Origin: Bog-159 sp035308525
GTDB lineage: Bacteria > Acidobacteriota > Terriglobia > Bryobacterales > Bryobacteraceae
NCBI GenBank assembly: GCA_035308525.1
Contig: DATGGM010000039.1
Span: 1-64,000 of the forward strand
DNA: 64,000 nt
Direction: 5' to 3'
Shown: positions 17,231-24,421 of the stretch, piece by piece
Position numbering within the stretch: position 1 is the stretch's first letter
How the letters are laid out: each line of letters opens with the position of its first letter
The notes under the pieces: model-generated
Databases searched by the model: none
The model's input: the letters and a program-made list of their open reading frames with translations, nothing else
What the model was told of the DNA's origin: nothing
Translations under genes and position numbers: made by a program

Positions 17231-18006
17231 CCATGAACACGACTTCATCCAGACCAGGGACCAAACCGGCGCGCTACGGTATGGCGGTCGATCTGGACCG
17301 CTGCACGGGATGCGGCGCTTGCATGATTGCCTGCGCGGTCGAGAACAACGTCGCACCGGCAGGCCCGGATGCCACCCCGCGCACCGGAATCACCTGGATG
17401 CGTGTGTATCAAATCTCCAACGGCGCGCCTTTTCCCGACAGCCGCGCCGCATTCGTCCCCATCCTTTGCCAACAGTGCGGAAAGGACACGCCTTGCGCCG
17501 CGGTCTGCCCGCAGGAGGCCGTGGAGGTGGATCCTGCCACCGGCATCGTGGATCAAATGCCGCAGCGCTGCCTGGGTTGCCGCTATTGCATGACGGCTTG
17601 CCCGTATCACGCCCGCTACTTCAACTGGTGGGATCCGCGGTGGCCGCCAGGCATGGAAAAGACTCTCAATCCAGATGTGGCGCCGCGTATGCGCGGGGTG
17701 GTCGAGAAGTGCAACTTCTGCCACGGCCGTCTGCACGCCGCCCGCGACCGGGCAGCCGCCGCAGGCCGCCGCGAACTGCTTCCCGGCGAATATGTGCCGG
17801 CCTGCGTGGAAGCCTGCCCGGCCGGCGCCATGGTGTTCGGCGATCTCGACGACGCCGCGAGCGAGGTGGCCCGCCTGGCGCGCGACGGGCATTCTTTCCG
17901 CATCCTGGAGCGGTTGGGCACCGAGCCCAAGATCTACTACCGCACCGCGCGGCCGTGGGTCCGGCAGGCTGCCACACAGCAACGAAAGGAGACCGCCAAT
18001 GCCTGA
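17227..18006 (+). CDS. Four-cluster ferredoxin-like subunit (QrcC/HmcB-like)
   Basis: The 259-residue protein has cysteine groups for four [4Fe-4S] clusters: CTGCGACMIAC, CQQCGKDTPCAAVCP, CLGCRYCMTACP and CNFC with a distant CVEACP. This is the DMSO reductase subunit B layout. No signal peptide is seen; homologues ride out with the Tat-exported partner. It would carry electrons between the molybdopterin-like subunit and the NrfD subunit or cytochrome. Confidence 0.93.
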   Translation: MTMNTTSSRPGTKPARYGMAVDLDRCTGCGACMIACAVENNVAPAGPDATPRTGITWMRVYQISNGAPFPDSRAAFVPILCQQCGKDTPCAAVCPQEAVEVDPATGIVDQMPQRCLGCRYCMTACPYHARYFNWWDPRWPPGMEKTLNPDVAPRMRGVVEKCNFCHGRLHAARDRAAAAGRRELLPGEYVPACVEACPAGAMVFGDLDDAASEVARLARDGHSFRILERLGTEPKIYYRTARPWVRQAATQQRKETANA

Positions 18007-19237
18007 CGTGGATACCCAACGCATGCCGCGCGGCGTCCGCCGGTCCAGTCCGCGACAGTTCCTGCTTTGGATTCTGCCCTGGTGCGCGCTGCTGGCCTTC
18101 GGCCTGTATGGCGCCGGCCTCTGCCTGGTGAAGGGACTCAACCAGACCAACATGGATAACCGCTTCGCCTTCGGCCTCTGGATCTTCCTGGATCTCACGG
18201 TGATTGCGCTGGGCGCCGGCGCGTTCTTCACCGGCTTTCTGCTTTACATTTTCAAGAAGAACGAGCTGAAGGCGGTCATCAACAGCGCCGTAGTGATCGG
18301 CTTCATCTGTTACAGCGGTGCCGTGGCAGCGCTCCTGGTGGACGTAGGGCAGCCACTGCGCTTCTGGTTCACGTTCTGGCATCCCAACGTGCATTCCATG
18401 CTCACCGAAGTGACTTTCTGCATCAGTTGTTATCTCACGGTGTTATTCATCGAATACATACCGATTCTTCTGAAGAACCGCAAAATGCGCCAAGTCCCCT
18501 CGTTCCTGGTCTTCGAGTTCGAGTTGCACAAGTTGATGCCCGTGCTGGCTGGAGTGGGCACGTTCCTTTCGTTCTTCCACCAGGGATCGCTGGGCGGGTT
18601 GTATGGCGTTCTGCGCGCCCGGCCCTTCGCCTTTCGGGAGGGCTTCGCGATCTGGCCGTCCACGTTCTTTCTGTTCATCCTCTCGGCGGCGGCTGCCGGT
18701 CCGGCTTTCATTCTGCTCACCACATGGCTGGTCTCGAAGATCTCCCGCAAGCCTTTGGTCCGGCCCGAGGTACTGCCACTCCTGGGCCGCATTTCAGGAA
18801 TTCTGCTGCTGGCCTACATCCTGCTGAAGGCCATCGACACGCTGGTGTGGATCAACAGCACTTCGCCGGCGAGAGGTTTCGCGGCGCACCAGTTCTACGC
18901 CTGGAAACCGTTTGGCGCCTGGATACTTTTCGTGGAGATCGTAGCTTTCGGATTGCTGCCGGCGTTGATCCTGCTGCGCCGCCGTCTGCGCCAAAGTACA
19001 CCCTGGCTGGTCTCCGCGGCCGGTCTGGTCTGCCTGGGAATCGCCACGAACCGCTTCGTGCTTACCATTCAAACGCTGGCGCTGCCCACGCTGCCTTTCG
19101 ATCGCTTCCTCACCTACCTGCCAAGCTGGCAGGAGACCGCCACTTTCCTGGCTGTGGCGGCCTACGGAGTTCTTGTGTATTCCCTGTCATTCCGCTATTT
19201 GACGCTCTTTCCCCAGGAAAAGGATCTGTCATGTTAA
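17999..19237 (+). CDS. NrfD/PsrC-family quinol-interacting membrane subunit (QrcD-like)
   Basis: The 412-residue protein has about ten membrane helices, from WILPWCALLAFGLYGAGLCL to the C-terminal FLAVAAYGVLVYSLSF. Family members bind menaquinol and pass electrons to the ferredoxin subunit; some take part in proton translocation. AAGGAG precedes the start by eight bases, and the gene overlaps both neighbours by a few bases. The loop SFFHQGSLGGLYGVLRARP is typical of the HmcC/QrcD/ActC group. Confidence 0.93.
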   Translation: MPDVDTQRMPRGVRRSSPRQFLLWILPWCALLAFGLYGAGLCLVKGLNQTNMDNRFAFGLWIFLDLTVIALGAGAFFTGFLLYIFKKNELKAVINSAVVIGFICYSGAVAALLVDVGQPLRFWFTFWHPNVHSMLTEVTFCISCYLTVLFIEYIPILLKNRKMRQVPSFLVFEFELHKLMPVLAGVGTFLSFFHQGSLGGLYGVLRARPFAFREGFAIWPSTFFLFILSAAAAGPAFILLTTWLVSKISRKPLVRPEVLPLLGRISGILLLAYILLKAIDTLVWINSTSPARGFAAHQFYAWKPFGAWILFVEIVAFGLLPALILLRRRLRQSTPWLVSAAGLVCLGIATNRFVLTIQTLALPTLPFDRFLTYLPSWQETATFLAVAAYGVLVYSLSFRYLTLFPQEKDLSC

Positions 19238-20022
19238 GCCACATCGTTTTTCTAGGCCTTTTCTACTCAGTGCTGGCGGTAGTCTCCGCCACCGTCGGAT
19301 TGTCCCTTTTCCGCGCCGTACAGGATTTCCGGGCCCGCCGCACGGAAGCTATCTGCTGGCAGGCCACCTTCCCGGATCTGCCCGCGCGCGGGCGCGTCTG
19401 CCGTCATGAGCTCACCGGCGAGTTCCGGCATCGTACCTGCGATAAGGCTTTCGACTGCCGCGAGTGCCAGACGCACGCCGCTCTGGCCGCCAGGCATCCA
19501 CCCGGACCGGGTGAGCCTGACATCTTCGGCCTCAACTTCCCCCTCGACCGCTTCTACCATCGCGGCCACGCCTGGGCGCATCCCGAGCCGGATGGCACTG
19601 TGACGGTGGGGCTCGATGCGCTAGGCGCACGCCTGGTGGCCGATCCGGAGGCTACCGAACTGCCTGCCGTCGGCGCGCACATTCAAACCAACGGAGCTGC
19701 CTGGCACGTGCGTAAGCGCGGCGCGGATGTGCGGGTCCTATCGCCACTCGATGGCGAAGTCGTCGCCACAGGTGGCTCACAGCACGGCTGGTACCTGAAA
19801 GTGCAGCCCGATGGCGGCCGGTTCGATGCGCGCCATCTCCTGCGCGGCGCGGAGATCCGCCCCTGGATCGCGCGCGAGACGGAGCGTCTGCAATCAGCAC
19901 TGGACCCCACCAGCCAGGCACTCACGATGGCCGATGGCGGCGTCCTTATGGACGATCTCGCCACGGGCCACCCCGAAGCCGACTGGGACGCGGTCTGCTC
20001 GGAAATGTTCCTGCAGCCGTAA
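19231..20022 (+). CDS. Membrane-anchored GcvH-like protein of the Qrc-like cluster
   Basis: The 263-residue protein starts with one membrane helix (residues 5-28), then a Cys segment with RVCRHELTGEFRHRTCDKAF and CREC (Cys 57, 70, 76, 79), and a glycine-cleavage-H-like domain from about residue 105 (RFYHRGHAWAHPEPDGTVTV). The loop that carries the lipoyl lysine in GcvH reads GADVRVLSPLDGEVVATG; the expected Lys position holds Gly. It is therefore probably not a lipoyl carrier. It shares the ending ALTMADGGVLMDDL with the first GcvH-like protein (ARAMNDGGVFSPDLL), so the two are paralogues. Confidence 0.78.
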   Translation: MLSHIVFLGLFYSVLAVVSATVGLSLFRAVQDFRARRTEAICWQATFPDLPARGRVCRHELTGEFRHRTCDKAFDCRECQTHAALAARHPPGPGEPDIFGLNFPLDRFYHRGHAWAHPEPDGTVTVGLDALGARLVADPEATELPAVGAHIQTNGAAWHVRKRGADVRVLSPLDGEVVATGGSQHGWYLKVQPDGGRFDARHLLRGAEIRPWIARETERLQSALDPTSQALTMADGGVLMDDLATGHPEADWDAVCSEMFLQP

Positions 20023-20035
20023 AAAACGGACGCAG

Positions 20036-21412
20036 TTAGTTCCGCCACACGCGAGGGATCTCGTACTTTTTGATCTTTTCGTACAGCGTCGATCGGTCAA
20101 TTCCGAGCGCCGCCGCGGCTTCCTTGATGTTCCCGTTGGTCCGCTGGATCGCCGCCGCGATAGCCAGGCGCTCCAATTCCTGCAGCGTCACATTTGCTGG
20201 AACACGTCCGTTGCCGTTGGCTTCCATTTTGCGCGTCAGAAATCCGAAATCGTCCGCCGTCAACACCCGCGTTTTGGCCGTCACGATGGCCCGCTCCACG
20301 GCGTTCTCCAGCTCCCGCACGTTGCCCGACCAGTCGCAGTCCATGAGCAGTTTCATCGCGTCAGCGGAAATCTCGGCCACGTCCTTGCCCAGTTCGTGCG
20401 ACAGGCGCTCCACAAAATCGGCGGCCAGCAGCGGGATATCGTCGCGCCGCTCGCGCAGCGGCGGCAGCCGGATCTCGATCACGTTCAGCCGGTAATATAG
20501 ATCGTCGCGGAACTCGCGGTCCTCCACGGCCTGCTGCAAATCGCGATTGGTGGCCGCGATCACCCGCACGTCCACGCGCACTTCCTCCGAACCGCCCACG
20601 CGATAAAAACAGCGCTCCTGCAGGACGCGCAACAAATCGGCTTGCAGCTTCGGCGAGATGTCGCCGATTTCGTCCAGGAAGATGGTGCCGCCATCCGCCA
20701 ACTCGAACTTGCCTTTCTTCTGCGACACCGCGCCCGTGAACGATCCCTTCTCATGACCGAACAGCTCGCTTTCGAGCAGCGTCTCCGCCAGCGCCGCGCA
20801 GGAAACGGCTACGAAGGGTTTGGCCGCGCGGCCGCCTGAATTGTGTATGGCCCGCGCAATAAGTTCCTTGCCTGTGCCGCTCTCCCCGCGGATCAGCACC
20901 GTGCTGCGGAGGCTGGCGATCTCCCGCGCCAGGTCCAAAATCTCGCGCATGCGGGCGTTCTTGCTGATAATGTCGCCGTAGCGGTACTGGCGGCTGAGCT
21001 TCTTGCGCAGGATGGTGTTCTCGCGCTGCAGATTCTTGACCTTGATGATGCGGCCCACCAGCAAGGAGATTTCCTCCGGATTGCACGGTTTGACGATATA
21101 CTCCTGCGCGCCCTCCTTCATCGCGGTGATGGCGGTGTCCACCGTGGCGTACGCCGTAATGATGATGATGGAGGCCTCCGCATGCATGCGCCGGATCTCC
21201 ATCATGGTCTCAATGCCATCCATGCCTCCGGGCATCTTCAGGTCAATGAAGAATATCGCGTAGTCCTTGACGGCGGCCTTTTCGATAGCCTCCCTGCCGG
21301 ATGACGCCGTATCCACCGCGTAGCCGTCCTCGCGTAACCAGGCGGCCAGCGATTCGCACATCACCTCGTCATCATCCACCGTCAGGATTTCCCATCGCGT
21401 CTTCATGTCCAT
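20036..21412 (-). CDS. NtrC-family sigma-54-dependent response regulator
   Basis: The 458-residue protein has a receiver domain with phospho-acceptor Asp57 (FFIDLKMPGG), a AAA+ domain with Walker A GESGTGKE (176-183), and a C-terminal Fis-type helix-turn-helix (NIKEAAAALGIDRSTLYEKI). The sigma-54 contact loop is GSFTGA where most activators have GAFTGA. Ser at that position occurs in natural activators. It overlaps the sensor kinase by ten bases and is convergent with the Qrc-like operon, 13 bases from its end. Confidence 0.93.
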   Translation of the reverse strand: MDMKTRWEILTVDDDEVMCESLAAWLREDGYAVDTASSGREAIEKAAVKDYAIFFIDLKMPGGMDGIETMMEIRRMHAEASIIIITAYATVDTAITAMKEGAQEYIVKPCNPEEISLLVGRIIKVKNLQRENTILRKKLSRQYRYGDIISKNARMREILDLAREIASLRSTVLIRGESGTGKELIARAIHNSGGRAAKPFVAVSCAALAETLLESELFGHEKGSFTGAVSQKKGKFELADGGTIFLDEIGDISPKLQADLLRVLQERCFYRVGGSEEVRVDVRVIAATNRDLQQAVEDREFRDDLYYRLNVIEIRLPPLRERRDDIPLLAADFVERLSHELGKDVAEISADAMKLLMDCDWSGNVRELENAVERAIVTAKTRVLTADDFGFLTRKMEANGNGRVPANVTLQELERLAIAAAIQRTNGNIKEAAAALGIDRSTLYEKIKKYEIPRVWRN

Positions 21413-23034
21413 TCCGCTCCTGCCGACGTAAGCGCCGACTCCTGCGAGTGTCCCGTGACCGGCAGGGTGACGGTAAAGGTGGCCCCTTCGCCCGGCTGGC
21501 TGTCCACCGCGATATCGCCGCCGTGCGCTTCCACGATCCCATAGGAAACGGCCAGTCCCAGCCCCACTCCCTTGCCTTCCGGCTTGGTGGTGAAGAATGG
21601 ATCGAAGATCCGGCTCAGATTCTCCGGCCGCACGCCTTCGCCGTTGTCCTGTACCGTGAGCGTCACGGCGGCGCCGTCCTGGACCCGACGGGTGCGCACC
21701 GCCAGCCGGCGCTCGTCGCGCGGCCGGGTGGCTTCCGCCCCATTCAACACCAGATTCAGGAACACCTGCTGGATCTGAGAACTATCGCACCGTACCGCGG
21801 GAAGATTGTCGGCCAATTCCGTATCCACCGCCACGTTCATCAGCTTCAGCTTGTGCGCAGTGAGCGACAGAGTGGTCTTCACGATGCGATTCAGATCCGC
21901 CTCGGCCCGCTGCGGCTTCGACCGTCTCGAGAATGCCAACAGGTCCGAGACGATCCGGCCCACCCGCGAGGTCTCCTGCACTACCTGCGCGAGATATTTC
22001 CGGAATTCCGGTACTCTCTCCCGCGGGATGCCATCTTCTGTCAAGATCCGCTGCATCAACATCGAGAGATTCAATACCCCGGAAACAGGATTGTTGATTT
22101 CGTGCGCCACGCTGGCCGCCAGTTGGCCCAGCGAAGCCAGGCGGTCGGTCTGCCGCAATTTCTGGTGCGCGGCGCCCAGCTCGGCCGTGCGCTCGGCCAC
22201 CTTGGTTTCCAATTTGGCGGTGAACTGGTTGATCTCGTCCATCGCCTGCCGCAACCGGTCGCGCATGGTATTGAACGATCGTGCCAGATGGTCCAGTTCC
22301 TCGCTGGTATGGACGATATCGATAGGTTTATCCAGTTCCATGGCGCTGACCGCTTTGGTGCCTGCGATCAGTTTCTGGATGGGTACGCCCACGAAGCGCC
22401 GGGTGAAAAAGAAAATGAAGATGCCGATCAGCAGAATCTCAATTCCCGTCACGGCGAATACCCCCAGCTTGACTTGGGTGATCTGGCGGTCCGCCGAATC
22501 CAGATTGAGCTGTAAATCGAGCACCCCCAGGACCCGCACGGCCGCCGGGTGGGCATGACAGGCCGCCTGGCTGCAAGCCGGTTCGTTGGAGATCGGAGTG
22601 ACCATGGCCAGGTTCCGCCGGCCATCGGGCCCGCTGGAGATGCGGATGCGGCTGGAGACGCTCATCTTATCGCGCGGCGGCAATGTGTCGTGGCAGCCCG
22701 CGCAGGCTTCCGCGCGAGGATCGGCGCCGCCCTCCTCGCGCGGGACCGTCGAGAACATCAGACGGCCGGTGCGGTTGAACATGCGGATGCGGTCGATGCC
22801 CTGCTTGCTAGCGATGGTCTGCATTACTTCGTAGGCCGCGCCGCGATGGTCGTCCAGCATGGCATGCCAGGTAGCGCTGGTGATGCTTTTAGAAAGCTGG
22901 TCCGCACCCGTAATCATGGCGTTCAACAAGTGCCGCTGCTCGGTTTTCACCGTGACCAGCCCGGAGATGGCGCTGATCACGACGACAATGAGGGTCAGCG
23001 AGAGGACCAGTTTTTGGGCGAGTCGTTGTGGCAA
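21403..23034 (-). CDS. Histidine kinase with c-type heme motifs in its sensor domain
   Basis: The 543-residue protein has two membrane helices (about 9-28 and 190-211) flanking a periplasmic domain with a CAGCH heme motif (111-115) and a second, CSQAACH (154-160). Then follow HAMP, coiled coil, HisKA with His311 (AASVAHEINNP) and an HATPase domain (DNGEGV, GKGVGLGLAVSYGIVEAHGG). A covalently bound periplasmic heme suggests sensing of redox state or a gas. Together with the downstream NtrC-type regulator it is a complete two-component system, probably for the adjacent respiratory genes. Confidence 0.9.
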   Translation of the reverse strand: MPQRLAQKLVLSLTLIVVVISAISGLVTVKTEQRHLLNAMITGADQLSKSITSATWHAMLDDHRGAAYEVMQTIASKQGIDRIRMFNRTGRLMFSTVPREEGGADPRAEACAGCHDTLPPRDKMSVSSRIRISSGPDGRRNLAMVTPISNEPACSQAACHAHPAAVRVLGVLDLQLNLDSADRQITQVKLGVFAVTGIEILLIGIFIFFFTRRFVGVPIQKLIAGTKAVSAMELDKPIDIVHTSEELDHLARSFNTMRDRLRQAMDEINQFTAKLETKVAERTAELGAAHQKLRQTDRLASLGQLAASVAHEINNPVSGVLNLSMLMQRILTEDGIPRERVPEFRKYLAQVVQETSRVGRIVSDLLAFSRRSKPQRAEADLNRIVKTTLSLTAHKLKLMNVAVDTELADNLPAVRCDSSQIQQVFLNLVLNGAEATRPRDERRLAVRTRRVQDGAAVTLTVQDNGEGVRPENLSRIFDPFFTTKPEGKGVGLGLAVSYGIVEAHGGDIAVDSQPGEGATFTVTLPVTGHSQESALTSAGAEWT

Positions 23035-23107
23035 GATAATAGGGCCTTAAGCTCTATTATCTCTAAAAGCATTTGCCGCCGCCCGACGGACAAAATCGGT
23101 AAGAAGC

Positions 23108-24421
23108 TTACTCTGCAGGCCACTTCGGCCAACTTCGCGTCCACGGCTTCCGCTTTTGGTACCCGCGCGCCAGTTCCATGTAAACGCCTAAGTCCCGGTC
23201 CAGATCCGTTTGGGTGCCGTCGAAATAGAAGTTGCGGATGGGGATGCCGCCCAGATCGCGGCTGAGGCGCGGATAAATGGCCTCGCACACGATGCCGTTC
23301 ATGCAGGTGAATGGACTGATGTCGATGATGCCGTCGGCGCCCTTGCCCGCCAGGTAGACGATTTTGCCGACGTTCAGCACCATCTCGCCGAAGGCACCTT
23401 CCCCTGGCAGATACGGCCGCGCGCATTCCAGGATCTCGTAGATATCCGGCTCTTCGTAGCCGGCGAAATCCTGGCGGAAGAGCTCCAACAGGGCGTGCTC
23501 ATCGCGCTTCTGCACATGGTGGCGCAGCCAGGCGTCCAACGCTTCGCGAGTCCACAGACGGCCAGTGAGCTTGAGTTTACGGAAGTGTTCGGAATCGGTG
23601 TACCAGATCCATTCCACAATGTCGGAGAGCCAGGCTTCCGCGCGATATTCTTCCAACCGGCGCACCAGGTTCTCGTTGGAGAAGGTATTCAACCGGCAGA
23701 AGATTTCGCCCACGATGCCGATCAATGGCGTGGCGCGGTCCCGCCGTCCGGGGATGCCGCGGAACCGTTCGCGCGCCCGCATCAGGGCGTCGTGCAGCGC
23801 CGCGAGTTGCACGGCGGGCTTCACCGGCGTGGATTCAATCGTTTTACAAACATCGTCGAGGGAAATCTGGTAGACCTGTTCGGTCCGGCCGGTTTCCAAT
23901 TCGTGGGGGCGATACTGGAACAGCAACTTTTGCAGGATATCGGCCGCCAGCAGCGCACGCCATCCGGTGCGCATGAAGGGGGCCGCGGCTTCTCCCAAGC
24001 CGCTGTAGGCGTTATTGCTGGAGGGCGATAGCACCTGCGTATCGCCATAGCCGTGGATATCCAGGACGTGCCGCAGGTACGGCGAATACTGTCCGAAGCG
24101 GCAAGGGCCCTGCGCGGTGGGCATGAAGAACACCGTGCGCCGCGGATCAGCCCCGGGCGCTTCCAGCACCTTCATGAAATCGCCGACCGTTACCTTGGCC
24201 GGATAGCATTCGTCGCCGGACGTGTAACGCGCCCCCAGTTCGCACGTGCGATGGTCGGAAGGCGGCGTCGGCCCGGCATCCAGACCCACCGCGCGGAAAG
24301 CGGCGGCGAAAGCTTGTGCGCTGCCGTAAGCCATGGGCGGGATGTAGATTCTTTTGCCGGCCAGCGTTAGTGAACCGTGGCCGTCAGTTCTTTGGACTGG
24401 GCCGGCGCAGGTTTGTAGCAT
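23108..24421 (-). CDS. 2-hydroxyacyl-CoA dehydratase-like protein, C-terminal half of a split activase
   Basis: The 437-residue product corresponds to the C-terminal third of the roughly 1450-residue 'CoA-substrate-specific enzyme activase' proteins: LTLAGKRIYIPPMAYGSAQAF opens the domain, and CELGARYTSGDECYPAKVTVG, PCRFGQYS and SPFTCMNGIVCEAI carry the conserved cysteines. It overlaps the upstream gene by 55 bases in another frame. AAGGGG lies eight bases before the ATG, so it can be made as a separate polypeptide. A later start at MAYGSAQAF is possible. Confidence 0.8.
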   Translation of the reverse strand: MLQTCAGPVQRTDGHGSLTLAGKRIYIPPMAYGSAQAFAAAFRAVGLDAGPTPPSDHRTCELGARYTSGDECYPAKVTVGDFMKVLEAPGADPRRTVFFMPTAQGPCRFGQYSPYLRHVLDIHGYGDTQVLSPSSNNAYSGLGEAAAPFMRTGWRALLAADILQKLLFQYRPHELETGRTEQVYQISLDDVCKTIESTPVKPAVQLAALHDALMRARERFRGIPGRRDRATPLIGIVGEIFCRLNTFSNENLVRRLEEYRAEAWLSDIVEWIWYTDSEHFRKLKLTGRLWTREALDAWLRHHVQKRDEHALLELFRQDFAGYEEPDIYEILECARPYLPGEGAFGEMVLNVGKIVYLAGKGADGIIDISPFTCMNGIVCEAIYPRLSRDLGGIPIRNFYFDGTQTDLDRDLGVYMELARGYQKRKPWTRSWPKWPAE

